A stretch of DNA of 64,000 nucleotides from Bradyrhizobium diazoefficiens (GCF_016616425.1 NZ_CP067101.1:2232001-2296000), one strand, 5' to 3'. Positions 8,128 through 18,469 are shown, numbered from the stretch's first letter. Numbers and translations are program-made. The notes: generated from the sequence alone by a model not told the origin.

Positions 8128-9324
8128 TTGAGACGCAGCGTTTTAGTGTGGGGAATCTTGCTCGGCATTCTGCTGTCGTCCGCGGGATGCTCGATCATGC
8201 CCATGTCCGGGCCGGAAGATCATGTCATCAAGAGCCAAGTCACGAAATCGGGTCCGGACTACGAGCTGGTCAAGCTCACGCCGACTGTCGTCGATATCCT
8301 GAAGGAATACGGTCCGGGCGCAATCGCAGGGTCATTTCCTGATCGCCGGCCCCCGCCAGGCATCAGGTTCGGCGTCGGAGATACGGTCGCCGTGTCGATC
8401 TTCGAAGCCGCCGCAGGCGGCTTGTTTATCCCGGCGGAAGCCGGCGTGCGGCCGGGTAATTTCGTAGCTTTGCCGAATCAGAACGTCGATTTGAACGGCT
8501 TTATCACGGTTCCATATGCCGGCGCCGTCAAGGCCGCGGGACGGACGCCACGCGAGATTCAACAGGACATTGTAAAGGCGATCGGCAATCGCGCTATCGA
8601 GCCCCAGGTCGTCGTGTCGCTGATTACGCAGAATACTTCGCTCATCAGCGTGCTTGGCGAGGTAAAAACGCCCGCCCGTTTGACCGCGAATGCGGCCGGG
8701 GAGCGGGTACTCGATTTGATTGCGCGCGCCGGCGGCCTGACAGGGCCTGGCTGGGAAAGCTGGGTGACGCTGGAGCGCGCCGGCAAGCGTGCCACGGTTC
8801 CGTTTGGTGCCTTGGTTTATCAGCCTGCTAACAACATCTGGGTCCATCCCGGCGACACCATCTATGTCTACCGAGAACCGCAGGTCTTCCTTGCGTTTGG
8901 AGCGTTTACGGCCGGGGGAACGATAGGGGGGCAGGCCCAGTTCCCGTTCGATATGTGGAAGATCAACATGGCGCAGGCGATGGCCAAGGCTGGCGGCCTG
9001 ATCGATACGCAGGCCGAGCCCGCGGGTGTTTATATCTATCGGCGTGAGCCGCGCGAACTGGCGGAGCGGTTGGGCATCGACTGCTCCAAATACATCGGTC
9101 CGCTGGTGCCCGTGGTCTATAATGCCGATTTCCGGGATCCGGCCGGCTTCTTCCTCGCAAACCAGTTCCAGATGCGGGACAAGGACGTGCTGTTTGCCGC
9201 GAACGCCGCCACGGTCGACACGGCTAAGTTCTTGCAATTCGTCAGGCTGGTGGTTGGCACCGCCAACGACACGATCGTAACCGCGAACAACGCACAAATC
9301 CTGCGGATCAACTCGCGCCAGTGA
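8128..9324 (+). CDS. Polysaccharide export outer-membrane lipoprotein (Wza/GumB/ExoF family)
   Basis: A 398-residue protein starting at TTG 8128 (GGGG at 8117-8120). The N-terminus is a lipoprotein signal with lipobox LSSAGC, so the mature protein is attached to a membrane through cysteine 21. The body fits the polysaccharide export family: a PES domain early on (around FGVGDTVAVSIFEAA and VPYAGAVKAAGRTP.EI) followed by SLBB-type beta-grasp repeats (SVLGEVKTPAR; HPGDTIYVYREPQVF). Such proteins form the outer-membrane channel for EPS made by the Wzx/Wzy route and work with a Wzz/kinase partner, which is encoded convergently at 9672-12080. The upstream repeats probably belong to its control region. 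Confidence 0.92.
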   Translation: MRRSVLVWGILLGILLSSAGCSIMPMSGPEDHVIKSQVTKSGPDYELVKLTPTVVDILKEYGPGAIAGSFPDRRPPPGIRFGVGDTVAVSIFEAAAGGLFIPAEAGVRPGNFVALPNQNVDLNGFITVPYAGAVKAAGRTPREIQQDIVKAIGNRAIEPQVVVSLITQNTSLISVLGEVKTPARLTANAAGERVLDLIARAGGLTGPGWESWVTLERAGKRATVPFGALVYQPANNIWVHPGDTIYVYREPQVFLAFGAFTAGGTIGGQAQFPFDMWKINMAQAMAKAGGLIDTQAEPAGVYIYRREPRELAERLGIDCSKYIGPLVPVVYNADFRDPAGFFLANQFQMRDKDVLFAANAATVDTAKFLQFVRLVVGTANDTIVTANNAQILRINSRQ

Positions 9325-9671
9325 CGATCAGCGCGTGCCTTTGGACGACGATCTGAAACGAATTCGCGGGGCCTGAGACCCGCGAATTCGGCAAGCTGAC
9401 AGATAGGGAGATCCGGAGCGACCATCGCGGGCTCGCGCCACGAACTTGAGATATTCCTACACAGGCTCGCTTGAGATAGCTCGAGGCCTTGATCGTGTTC
9501 TATGGCGCGAACTCACCCTCATGATCGGGTTTGCCGCTTAAGCCCTGCGAGCTGACCTGGACTCGATCCGGTCAGGTCGCGCTCGAACCGGCCAGCGTAG
9601 CGTTCAATGGGCTCTGGAGCATGACCTTTTCAGAAGGTCGCTGCAAATCGTTCCGGATCAAGCTTCAGGCG
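9325..9671. other. Intergenic region between convergent export and co-polymerase genes
   Basis: No gene seen. It contains the strong hairpin at 9359-9390; the remainder shows nothing recognisable. Confidence 0.6.
9359..9390. terminator. Perfect 12-bp hairpin, terminator-like
   Basis: Arms 9359-9370 and 9379-9390 are perfectly complementary (CGAATTCGCGGG with its reverse complement) around an eight-base loop. It begins 35 bases after the export-gene stop. No T-run follows on either strand, so it may be a transcript-stabilising stem or a non-canonical terminator rather than a classic intrinsic one. Confidence 0.55.
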
Positions 9672-12080
9672 TCAATCGACGTAGCCGTATCTTTTGTAGT
9701 GCTTGTTGCGATAATAGGCCGCGCCGTAGGTGTCATAGCGACTCATCACCGCCACGTTCACCTTGTTGAGCACCGCACCCAGCATACGCTCGCGCACGAT
9801 CGGTGTTTCCGCCAGAACGCGCTCGACGACGTCGACCTTCGATTTCGCCCACTCGATGACGAGGATGTAGCTATCCGCGAGCCCCCTCGTGGCTCGAACG
9901 TCGACCACCGGCGCAAGCGGGCTGAGATCGAGAATGATGCGATCATAGTGCTGGCGCAGATGCTGAAACAGGTTTTCCATCTGCTGGGAGGCAAGCAGAT
10001 CGCTCGAATTCGAGAAGCGTGATGTCACCGCACAGGGAAGAAAATGCAAATTGGTTTGCGGATCGGTCCAGACCACGTCTCTCCAGTCGGCTTTGCCGGC
10101 GATGACGTGGATCAAGCCAAGCTGTGCATTCGGCGTGAGCCTGGCTGTGAGGCGCGGATTGCGAATGTCGCCATCGATCAGAATTGTGCGGGAGCCGCTT
10201 TGTGCCACTGTCTGCGCCAGCGCTTCGCTGATGGTCGACTTGCCTTCGTCCGGAAGAGCGGACGTAATACCGAGGACTTTGTTGGAGGCTGAACCGTAGT
10301 TGCTGAGGTCGCTGGCGAGCTTGATCGACCGGAATCCTTCTGCGAAACGCGAAAACGGCGCGTTGATTACGTAGCGCCCGACACTGTCCTCGGCAGAAAG
10401 CAGCCGCTCGCGATGTGGCTGCGGGTGGCTGGAGCCCGGCTCTCCCCGCTCGAGCGCCAATGCGTTAGGTTTCGGCGGCGCCTGCAAAGATCTCGGTTTG
10501 GTTCGTTTGCGGAACGGCCAGGCTGCCCTGCGGAGTTGGGCGGGTTCGCTGGCGTCGCCCAAACCTTGGCCGATAATCGGAATCGAAGCGAGACAGTTCG
10601 TCTGCACGAGTTGCTCGACCTGAGAAGCGGTTCGGAAGACGCGATCCATCATGTCGAACAGGATGGCGATGATACCCGCGAGAATCGATCCGCCCACCAG
10701 CGCCGCAAGAAGGATAAGGGTTGTTTTGGGCGACGTTTTGTTGGGAGGAGTCGTCGCCGCCTGGGTGATCACCCGTGCTTCGGTGATGGGGAACGACTGC
10801 TGCTGAACCGAGACCATGTACAATTGCAGGAAATTGTCTGACAGGGCGCGGGCGCTCTGTGCATTGCTTTCCAGATCCCTCAGGACGATCTGGGCTTGGC
10901 CGGTATCGTTCGAGACTGCAATCGTATCGTTCAGGCTCTTCTGACTCGATGCTTCGCGCGCCTTGGCGATTTCGAGGTCGCTCTTGTAGACCTCGGCCGT
11001 GCGCCGAAGTTCGTCAGTGATCGAGCGCCGGATTTCGCGCATCTGGTTGCGCAAATTGACGACTGCCATATGCGTCGGCCCATACCTGTTCGACCAATCG
11101 GCCTGCTTCGCCGCGTCCTCGAGATAGGTCTGGCGCAGCTTGGTGATGACCGGGTTGGCCATTGTCTCGCTCACGGTGGCGAGATCGTTCAGGATGACCT
11201 TGGAGTCCTCGCTGTCTGCATTCAATATCGAGGTGATGCGTTCGAGTTTGGCCTGGGCCTCGGCCCGCTGGCTGCGGGCAACAGTTAGCGAACTGTTGAG
11301 TTCCGCGAGCCGTTGCTCGGTCAGAAGTCGTCCACCGGCATCGACGATGTTATTCTTGGCCTTGAAGTCGGCGACGGCCCGCTCGGCGGAGGACGCCTGC
11401 GCCCGCAATTCCTTCAATCGGTCCTGCAACCAGACGGCGGCTCGCCGGGACGCCTGATATTTCGACTCGAGGGAGTCGACAATATAGCCTTCGGCGACCG
11501 CATTGGCGATCTGCGCAGCCTGCTCCTGCGACAACGCTTGAAACGATATCTCGATGACATAGCTCACGCCGACGCGTTTGATGCTGAGGTTGCTTGCAAA
11601 GCGGGCAAGAGCCGCGCGCAGAAGTTGCTCCTCGCTGGGCGGTTTCGACTCGGAAAACAATCCGGAAATCGCTGCGTTGATGCTGCTGAGCAGTCCGCCG
11701 CCATCGCTCATAAACTCCGGCGACTGCGCAAGCTTCAAGTCCTTGATGACCTTGGAAGCAATCGCTTCAGACTTGAGGATTTCGACCTGACTATCGACCA
11801 TTGCCGAGTCGATCGGGTTGTCGCTGCCGTTGGTTGGCGCTTGGGTCTGGAGACCCTGCATCTTGCGACTGTCGATCACCAGAACGGCCGTTCCGGTATA
11901 TCGTTTCGGCGTCGTGAACACGTAGACGCCGGCCAGACAGAGGCACAGGAGCAGCGTGAAAATCGCCACTGGATATTGTCGGCCGATCAGCGCGAGCGCG
12001 GAGGAGATCGTCTGCTCGAGCGATGGGGCCTCGGGTGCTGTGGGACCGATCTCGCGAGGTGTGATTCTTGTCTGAAGCAT
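9672..12080 (-). CDS. Polysaccharide co-polymerase fused to tyrosine autokinase (Wzz/GumC-BY-kinase)
   Basis: An 802-residue inner-membrane protein controlling EPS chain length and export. The N-terminal part is a Wzz domain: first membrane helix around residues 34-53, a large periplasmic coiled-coil region, and a second helix around 450-475. The C-terminal part is a BY-kinase ATPase: Walker A LPDEGKST (609-616), Walker A' ILIDGD (633-638) and Walker B IILDLSP (715-721). It ends in a cluster of seven tyrosines (782-800), the usual autophosphorylation site. This one-polypeptide form is typical of proteobacteria. ATG 12080 is used; the frame is open to a TTG at 12122 with no better ribosome binding site. 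It faces the Wza-like gene and should work with it. Confidence 0.92.
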   Translation of the reverse strand: MLQTRITPREIGPTAPEAPSLEQTISSALALIGRQYPVAIFTLLLCLCLAGVYVFTTPKRYTGTAVLVIDSRKMQGLQTQAPTNGSDNPIDSAMVDSQVEILKSEAIASKVIKDLKLAQSPEFMSDGGGLLSSINAAISGLFSESKPPSEEQLLRAALARFASNLSIKRVGVSYVIEISFQALSQEQAAQIANAVAEGYIVDSLESKYQASRRAAVWLQDRLKELRAQASSAERAVADFKAKNNIVDAGGRLLTEQRLAELNSSLTVARSQRAEAQAKLERITSILNADSEDSKVILNDLATVSETMANPVITKLRQTYLEDAAKQADWSNRYGPTHMAVVNLRNQMREIRRSITDELRRTAEVYKSDLEIAKAREASSQKSLNDTIAVSNDTGQAQIVLRDLESNAQSARALSDNFLQLYMVSVQQQSFPITEARVITQAATTPPNKTSPKTTLILLAALVGGSILAGIIAILFDMMDRVFRTASQVEQLVQTNCLASIPIIGQGLGDASEPAQLRRAAWPFRKRTKPRSLQAPPKPNALALERGEPGSSHPQPHRERLLSAEDSVGRYVINAPFSRFAEGFRSIKLASDLSNYGSASNKVLGITSALPDEGKSTISEALAQTVAQSGSRTILIDGDIRNPRLTARLTPNAQLGLIHVIAGKADWRDVVWTDPQTNLHFLPCAVTSRFSNSSDLLASQQMENLFQHLRQHYDRIILDLSPLAPVVDVRATRGLADSYILVIEWAKSKVDVVERVLAETPIVRERMLGAVLNKVNVAVMSRYDTYGAAYYRNKHYKRYGYVD

Positions 12081-12726
12081 CCGGCTCGCCTGCGTGTACC
12101 TATTGGACTGTAGCGTGTGCAATGCGTGGCATCAGGCGGGTAGAACTAACCCAATGTCAGCAAGAGTTCGACGCCGTGGTGGAGTACGGCGGTCGAGGTA
12201 GCAGCTTTCGAAAGCTGGTCGGCACCACCGATACCATCGCGGGAACAGATAGTCAGATCGGTACGACAAAGTGTCGGCGGCGGGTGCCATTGTCGGCGAC
12301 CAGATCACGCAACCCAAGGTCTCGACCTGCCAAACGTGCCTGTTTCGTCTGTCGCAAAATCATCATAATGCGCATCTCCGCCAACTCGTCCAGGACCTGA
12401 GGATGAAGACAAGTTTGCACCAGCCTTACCAGTCATTGGTTCGCCGATCTCTAGATGAGAATTGAGCAAATTCCATGCCGACCAAACGGAACAGGACGAG
12501 CGAACTCGCAGATTTTGCACTGCAATATCGACCTGAGTGTGACCAAGAAGCAAGTAGTGGAGCGAAAAACCCAACAGGTGGAAACCCGTTCCCGCGCGGC
12601 GCGAGGGCAAGTTGAAGGGAACCGAAAAGTGCTCGTTGTCGAAGCAACCTGTCAGGCGTGTGCCGGTTCCTATTCCACCGGCACAAATTCTCGTCGAACG
12701 CCGATAAGTCAGTTGGTCGAGACCGC
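12081..12726. other. Long intergenic stretch, no supported gene
   Basis: Several overlapping frames exist on both strands but all have serine/arginine-rich shadow-like composition, and none has a credible start or family resemblance. No repeat or terminator was seen. Confidence 0.5.
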
Positions 12727-13710
12727 TCAATCAAAATCCTTGACGGAGGACTCGCGACGCCACTCGGCAAGCGAGCTTGCCAGATCGTAATCGAACTTGA
12801 ATCCACTTGCGACCAGACGCTTTGGCAAAATGTTCGTGGAAAACCACAACTTCCGGATTCTGTCGCGGTTGATGCCGGTCTTGAGTCCGACAGCGTGAAG
12901 CAGCTCGAATGGAAGCACGGCCAGATTCATCAGCCATATCGGGATGATCACCGTTGGTTTGGGGTATTTGGCAGTTTGCGAGAAGGCTGAGCAAATCTCG
13001 TCAATCGTGTAGCGGTGCTCGTAGCAGAAGTTATAGATCGACACGCCGTCGTTGCGGGACGCCATGAAGAGCATCGATGAGACCAGATCCTTCACGTAGC
13101 CGCATGACTTGATCGTGTCGGTTCGGCCCGGATAAATGAAAGCGCGTCTTTCGAGAAGCCGCGACAATCGAGTGAAATTGCCGCGCTCAGAGTAGCCATA
13201 AATGACGGCGGGGCGAACGATAGTGAGCCGCCGGTCCGGGCTCTCGGACTGCCACAGACGATGAATTGCTTCGGCGGAAAGTTTGGAACGTCCGTAGGCG
13301 CTGACCGGCGCCGGCGTCGCATCATCGTCAAGCGGGGCTTCGGTCGGGCCGTAGATCGATATCGAGCTGGTGAAGATGACATTCGGGCTGCCGGTCTCCT
13401 TCGCAAATCGGCAGACGTTCACCGCGCCCAACACGTTTGTATAATAGTAATCTCCCTCAGGATGACCCGGAGTGACGTGGATCGCCGCCAGGTTGAAGAT
13501 GTCCGAGGGCATTCCGCCGCCGAGCTTGGGATCGATTGGCTCGCGAACGTCATGATGGATGTATTCGATGCCATCGACGTGAGCCCTCGGCTTGCCGATA
13601 TCGACCGATACGATCCGGTTGTATCTCCTGGAAGCGACCAATCGCGTCATCAGATGTGTACCGATGAAGCCTGCGCCTCCGAATACGATAGCTTGGCTAG
13701 GATTGGACAT
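12727..13710 (-). CDS. NAD-dependent sugar epimerase/dehydratase (extended SDR)
   Basis: A 327-residue extended short-chain dehydrogenase acting on nucleotide sugars. The Rossmann motif GGAGFIGTHL is at the N-terminus, the segment FTSSISIYG gives the catalytic serine region and YGRSK the catalytic tyrosine and lysine, as in GalE/WbpP-type epimerases and dehydratases. A likely NAD-interacting HHDVREP stretch lies at about residues 50-60. ATG 13710 is chosen over an upstream TTG (13725). It lies on the minus strand upstream of the co-polymerase gene, with a 646-base gap. The exact product (epimer or dehydrated sugar) cannot be inferred. Confidence 0.85.
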   Translation of the reverse strand: MSNPSQAIVFGGAGFIGTHLMTRLVASRRYNRIVSVDIGKPRAHVDGIEYIHHDVREPIDPKLGGGMPSDIFNLAAIHVTPGHPEGDYYYTNVLGAVNVCRFAKETGSPNVIFTSSISIYGPTEAPLDDDATPAPVSAYGRSKLSAEAIHRLWQSESPDRRLTIVRPAVIYGYSERGNFTRLSRLLERRAFIYPGRTDTIKSCGYVKDLVSSMLFMASRNDGVSIYNFCYEHRYTIDEICSAFSQTAKYPKPTVIIPIWLMNLAVLPFELLHAVGLKTGINRDRIRKLWFSTNILPKRLVASGFKFDYDLASSLAEWRRESSVKDFD

Positions 13711-14061
13711 GTGCTCGAGGGTCAACGTGAGGTATCGAAATTAGGGGTCATGAGTTCGGTCAGTACTTTGCGGCTAACTGGACGCGCAGGCTCGATGAGC
13801 TGCATCGCCTGCCGCTGCAAGAGGCATGCCTGCAAGAAGCAGGATGGCGTACAGTACGCCTGCTGGAGGCTGAAGGGTCCTGCTGCTGCACATCCATCAA
13901 ACTTGCAATCGCGGCAGCAGTTGGTTGGCTATCCATCGACCATGCGGCGATAACAAGATCGTTACCCGTAGCGTGACTGATGTCTTGGAGATTCACGGTT
14001 CCATGTCGGTCATGAAGGGAGGAGCGGTTGCGGCTACGACTGCTCGTCTGCATGGGCCCGC
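13711..14061. other. Intergenic, nothing recognised
   Basis: About 350 bases without a convincing reading frame. Overlapping frames on both strands are low-quality shadows. It is rich in CTGC tracts but no clear palindrome was found. Confidence 0.45.
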
Positions 14062-14514
14062 TCAATAGAGCTCGCGATATTCAAATTGGAAGTTTGTTGA
14101 TCCAGCCGCGATTCCCAGCACCCTCTGCAACTTCTGGTAGCCTGCGAGCGCAACGTCAATGCAATCGGTGCTCCCGGCATAACAAACCTTAACCCGAATC
14201 GATTGACCGCAAATATTTTGAACCACGACAATCTGGTCGATGATCTTGGGATTGATAGTTTGCGGGTGCGTCGACGGATGAACCGATATGCAAGGCTTTC
14301 CGTCCAGCGTCTTGTGACTTGGAGCGTAGGTGCCTTCCATGGGTCGAATCGAACTCGAGGGCCGAGTGGAAATGCCGGAGCCTCCATACATCGGAGGAGA
14401 CGTGCGACCGTAGCCCGAAATTTGAGCATCTGCCGTCGTTGCGAGCAGCGATGAAGCGACTGCTACGCATATCGCTGCGTAACCACGTGAACTCGTCGAT
14501 CGGCCGTCACACAT
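14062..14514 (-). CDS. Small secreted protein of unknown function
   Basis: A 150-residue protein with a signal peptide (hydrophobic core about residues 12-28, cleavage near TADA), a glycine/serine/proline-rich linker and a C-terminal domain of about 80 residues. That domain contains four cysteines (GKPCIS, QNICGQ, KVCYAG, TDCIDV) that could form two disulfides. GTG 14520 two codons upstream is an alternative start. Function is not recognised; export to the periplasm or surface is the supported part. It is isolated, pointing away from the GT2 gene that follows. Confidence 0.65.
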   Translation of the reverse strand: MCDGRSTSSRGYAAICVAVASSLLATTADAQISGYGRTSPPMYGGSGISTRPSSSIRPMEGTYAPSHKTLDGKPCISVHPSTHPQTINPKIIDQIVVVQNICGQSIRVKVCYAGSTDCIDVALAGYQKLQRVLGIAAGSTNFQFEYRELY

Positions 14515-14808
14515 TTTCACCGCTCGCTCTGCATAAATACTCAGTCAGGACGAACCAAATACAACATATGGCGATGATTGAGGCCGGCTCTTGACAGGAA
14601 GCTTGCGTATCTCGGCGGTAGGATAGCGTTAGAGCTTGGCAACAGAATGACCAGCAATTGGTTCCATCGATTGTCGGCAACCCAGCCTCTTTCTAGCGAT
14701 CCAAAACCCGTGCTAGAGACTGAACCCGCCACCGAAGAGTGTCTCGTCATCGGACATCGGTCGGCTGTCATACGATGAGCAGCTCAACGCGAGTATCCCC
14801 GACGTCCA

Positions 14809-15903
14809 ATGCTGAAAGCGATAACCAGCGAGGCTGCATTGCGGAAGGCCGAACAGGTACCCAGCCTTTCGGTGATCATTCCGAACCACAATTACGCCGC
14901 GTACGTGGGATCGGCGATCAGAAGCGCGCTGGACATACGATGGCACGGGATCGAAGTTATCGTTGTCGATGATGGGTCGACGGACAATTCGCTCGAGGTC
15001 ATCAACGAATTTGCGGATGAGATCACGATCATCAGTCAGGCCAACGCCGGGCAGATGGCATCCTGCGTGAATGGCTTTCGCAAGTCCTCCGGCGACGTCA
15101 TCATATTTCTCGATTCGGATGATGCCCTGCATTCCGACGTGATGACGGAGATTGCATCCGTTTGGTCGAATGCGGCGAGCAAATACCAATTTCAGATGCG
15201 GGTGATCGATGCGAAAGGACTGCCGACCGGAAATGTCCTGCCGCAGTACTTCTCCCGTCCGGCCTCTGAGGACATCCGCAGGTGGATGACAACGACCGGC
15301 GCCTATCCGACGCCGCCGGGGTCAGGAAATGCCTATCCGAGATGGTTTGTCGAGCACGTTTTCGGCTTTGAATCCGACTTTGTGGACCGCGCGCCGGACA
15401 GTTATCTTCTGGCAGCCGCTCCTGCATGTGGCGACGTCGTGACCATCACCAAGCCCCTGGCAGATTATCGCGTGCATGGCCTCAATCACGGGGCGTTCCT
15501 TCAACTTGACGATACCCGCTTCGCGAGAGAGGTCGATCTTGCGCAGCGGCGCCATAAATTCTTTGCTGAGATCGCGAGCACCGAAAATCTGCCGGTGATG
15601 CCCAATGCGCTCAATCGAAATGTCCTATTTCTTTGTTTGCGGACGGCGTCGTTCAAGCTGCGGCCGGATCTTCATCCAATGGCCAAGGACAGCTCATTGC
15701 GCATTGCGGTCGACGCGCTTCGGGCCGTTGCATCTCGGCAAGGCTTCTCAATATCTCAGCGCCTATCTCTGCTGGGCTGGATCTTGTGTGTGCTGATTTG
15801 TCCGCGGTACCTTCGACGTCCTCTGGTGGGTTTGCGATACGTGCCTGCCCAGCGGCCGAAATGGTTGCGTGCTTTGCTCGGTCTATTCCGCGTCATTCGA
15901 TAA
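14809..15903 (+). CDS. Family 2 glycosyltransferase
   Basis: A 364-residue GT-A fold glycosyltransferase. SVIIPNHNYAAYV is the opening beta strand, VVDDGSTDNS the nucleotide-binding Asp region and FLDSDD the DXD-like metal site. It likely adds one sugar to the lipid-linked EPS repeat unit on the cytoplasmic face. The C-terminal third is shared with the GT2 gene at 24513-25562: both have an SK.QF...IID/VID segment, a SGNAY motif and a closing hydrophobic region, so the two are paralogues. It ends in an 11-base convergent overlap with the polymerase gene. No strong ribosome binding site precedes the ATG. Confidence 0.88.
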   Translation: MLKAITSEAALRKAEQVPSLSVIIPNHNYAAYVGSAIRSALDIRWHGIEVIVVDDGSTDNSLEVINEFADEITIISQANAGQMASCVNGFRKSSGDVIIFLDSDDALHSDVMTEIASVWSNAASKYQFQMRVIDAKGLPTGNVLPQYFSRPASEDIRRWMTTTGAYPTPPGSGNAYPRWFVEHVFGFESDFVDRAPDSYLLAAAPACGDVVTITKPLADYRVHGLNHGAFLQLDDTRFAREVDLAQRRHKFFAEIASTENLPVMPNALNRNVLFLCLRTASFKLRPDLHPMAKDSSLRIAVDALRAVASRQGFSISQRLSLLGWILCVLICPRYLRRPLVGLRYVPAQRPKWLRALLGLFRVIR

Positions 15904-17209
15904 TCGGGACAGGGCTGGACTGCATCCGCTGGACGGAGACTTGACGGCGGGTCGACCGCAGGCGGGGACCTGGAGGCTGCGACCATACGCACAGCATTGC
16001 CATCATGATGAGAAAGGGAGCCATGGCGAGGTTGCCGCCGCCGAGCTGGTAGCAAGCCAGCATCGTCAATGCGAGCATAGAGTTGTCCTTCCTGAATATC
16101 GAGATGAGAAGATAGAACAGGAAGATCATGAACCCGATAAGTCCGTAATCTGCGACGAGCTTGAGGGCTGGGTTTCCGCTGCCGCCAAAATAGGCAGGCG
16201 ACCGCTCCAATCCCCCCGGCCCGGAGCCGATAAGCACTCTGTTGGTCTGAAAGAGATAGTCCCAGGTCTGTAGTTGCGCGACGTAGCGCGCATAGCCGCT
16301 CGATTTGGTCGAACTGAATTCATCGAGCCTGTTGACGATCGGATCGAAAGGTTCCGGCGCGACGAGATAGGCAGTCCCGATCGTCAAGGCGACGATCGAC
16401 CCGATGGCGATGACCCGCAGTGACTTGAGCGGAGCAATCAGGGGATAGGCCCCGAGGGACACGGCTAGCACCAGGAGGCCCGAGCCGGACCGGGTCAGGA
16501 CGTAGGAGATGGCGTACAACGGAAGGCTGGCAAATCGCCGCAACAGGAACAGATCGACGACAACGCCGATCGCGAGCAATTGGGATAGCCCTCCCGGCTC
16601 CATCGGGAAAAACCCGTTCGCGCGATGATTCAAGGATCCATAAAAATCAACCGCATTTTGATTGTAAGCGGATTCGACGAGGACGGGATCCAGCGCAGGG
16701 ATCGCATCCTTGAATGAGAAGATTCGTATCCCGCCGAATTGAAGAACGATCTGAACGATTGCGAGAACGGCGCATAGGCGAACATAGAAGATGAAGACGG
16801 GAAGCACTGCCTCGTTCGAGAATCTCGACGACGGTCCGAACAGGAAGATCGAATTCGTGACAAGAACCATCGCAAGCGACGCCGGGCTGATCTCAATACC
16901 GCGATCGGGAGATTCGACTGCGGCGATCGCGCTGAAGAGAAACCAGATAACGACAAGTCCGAACGCGAGACTCTGCGGCCCGCGAAGGCGCACCAGGCCA
17001 ACCCACCGTCCCCACGCAACAAGCGCAAAGAATCCGAACAGTGAAAAGAATATCTGTCCGGTTCCGATGAGGAGTCCGAAGCGCTGCATACAAATGCAAA
17101 GAATGAAGGCAGTATGCGCGAAAATGACGCTGTTGGTCTCATCGCTTGACGCTGCTGCAGCGCGCTTGTTAGACGAGGTGCTGGCTGGGAACGTATCGAG
17201 GCTCGCCAT
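15893..17209 (-). CDS. O-antigen/EPS polymerase (Wzy-like)
   Basis: A 438-residue membrane protein with about eleven hydrophobic helices. The large extracytoplasmic loop (around residues 290-345) contains VLIGSGPGGLERS and a following GNPALKLVADYGLIG, which fit the PF04932-type Wzy/ligase pattern of a G.G.G-like loop before a helix with DYG.IG. It would polymerise repeat units flipped by the Wzx proteins encoded at 20421 or 43389. ATG 17209 is the start. Its 3' end overlaps the convergent GT2 gene by 11 bases. Confidence 0.8.
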   Translation of the reverse strand: MASLDTFPASTSSNKRAAAASSDETNSVIFAHTAFILCICMQRFGLLIGTGQIFFSLFGFFALVAWGRWVGLVRLRGPQSLAFGLVVIWFLFSAIAAVESPDRGIEISPASLAMVLVTNSIFLFGPSSRFSNEAVLPVFIFYVRLCAVLAIVQIVLQFGGIRIFSFKDAIPALDPVLVESAYNQNAVDFYGSLNHRANGFFPMEPGGLSQLLAIGVVVDLFLLRRFASLPLYAISYVLTRSGSGLLVLAVSLGAYPLIAPLKSLRVIAIGSIVALTIGTAYLVAPEPFDPIVNRLDEFSSTKSSGYARYVAQLQTWDYLFQTNRVLIGSGPGGLERSPAYFGGSGNPALKLVADYGLIGFMIFLFYLLISIFRKDNSMLALTMLACYQLGGGNLAMAPFLIMMAMLCVWSQPPGPRLRSTRRQVSVQRMQSSPVPIIE

Positions 17210-17341
17210 GTTCGGACTCGTCGATTCCTTTGTCTTGGCGCCTCAGTTGGTAGGGTGCGCCTGGGCGCAAGATGCGATCGACCGTGGTCTCGCTCGTGAG
17301 GCTGTCAATCCTCTATACTTGAGCCTGTAGCGACTTCCCAC

Positions 17342-18469
17342 ATGGAACACGACACGAGAGCCAGATTTAACCCTTACGTTCATGGTGCCAGGGGTTTGTT
17401 TTGCCTCATGGTATTCGTCTATCACGTCGTCCATTCCGGACTCCCCACGTTTGATGTACTTGCCGGCGGGCCGTTGGGAGAAGCGCTACAGACCGGAAAA
17501 TTCGGCGTCGAATTTTTCTTCGGCATCAGCGGAATCGTAATTCTGCCAAGCCTGTATCGGGCGCCCTCCGTCGTCGCCTTTATTCTTGATCGCTATGCGA
17601 GGATTCTTCCGGTTCTTTGGGTAACGGTCATCGCAGTTGCGATGTTCGGCTGGCTGTCGGGTAAAGGCCCAGGTCTGTTGCTGGTCGGCGCAAATCTGTT
17701 GGCGCCGCCGCCCTTTATCGACATCATCCAGATCAATCCTGCCGCATGGTCGCTCGGATACGAATTCCTGTTCTACGGTGTATGTAGCATTGTCTTCTTC
17801 ACCGGCGGCTTCAGTCGGCCGCTGGCGCTGGCGTTGGCCGCCGGTTCGCTGATCTTTCTGGTGTTTTACCCCCGGGCGCTGCTGATGATCGGTGGCGTGC
17901 TCATTGCGGAAAAGTATCTATCGGCGACATTGTTGCAATCCCTGGCGAAGTACCCGGTGGTCTTCTTCGTGCTGTTCCTGACGACTTGGAGGGGCCTCGA
18001 GCTTGCTGGCGCCGTGGATTATGTGGGCTTTGTCACCCCTGCGTATCTGTCATTCAATGACTGGATCTTTGCTGTTCCGGTTGTCGCACTTGGTGGCGTC
18101 TTCGGGACGATTTTCCTGCTGGGTGTATCTCGCGGAAACGGTCTGCTCGGTAAGATGCTCGGTTGGCCGGTCATGCAGTGGCTGGGTACGATCAGCTTCA
18201 GTTTTTACCTCTGGCCGCCGCTCGTCATGGCCGGGGTCAAGCTGATCATGTATCGAACCGGTCTGGTCGATGCATTGGGGCACGGATCGCAACTGTTTTT
18301 CTTCCTGGTTTCGCTTCCGCCGTCGCTGATTGTTGCAATGATCAGCCATCGTCTCCTTGAAGTGAAGGTGACGGGACAGATTCGAAAACGTATTGATACG
18401 ATCTTGGAAGCGAAGCCGGTAGTCCACCCGATCATCAAGGACTCGGCAGCGCTCGAGAAGGGAACCTGA
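17342..18469 (+). CDS. Acyltransferase 3 family membrane protein
   Basis: A 375-residue multi-pass membrane O-acyltransferase (PF01757). The first helix carries the conserved histidine context FVYHVVHSG, and F.GISGIVI with a following LDRYARILPVLW matches the family's F.SGF/R..R..P.. pattern. Such enzymes put acetyl or other acyl groups on EPS or lipid-linked sugars. It is divergent from the polymerase gene (132 bases between starts), so the two may share a control region. The GH16 gene follows on the same strand about 205 bases downstream. Confidence 0.88.
   Translation: MEHDTRARFNPYVHGARGLFCLMVFVYHVVHSGLPTFDVLAGGPLGEALQTGKFGVEFFFGISGIVILPSLYRAPSVVAFILDRYARILPVLWVTVIAVAMFGWLSGKGPGLLLVGANLLAPPPFIDIIQINPAAWSLGYEFLFYGVCSIVFFTGGFSRPLALALAAGSLIFLVFYPRALLMIGGVLIAEKYLSATLLQSLAKYPVVFFVLFLTTWRGLELAGAVDYVGFVTPAYLSFNDWIFAVPVVALGGVFGTIFLLGVSRGNGLLGKMLGWPVMQWLGTISFSFYLWPPLVMAGVKLIMYRTGLVDALGHGSQLFFFLVSLPPSLIVAMISHRLLEVKVTGQIRKRIDTILEAKPVVHPIIKDSAALEKGT

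Noticed and set aside
12305..12730. 141-codon minus-strand frame in the gap before the epimerase
   Set aside because: Composition is shadow-like, overlapping frames are equally long, no ribosome binding site or motif.
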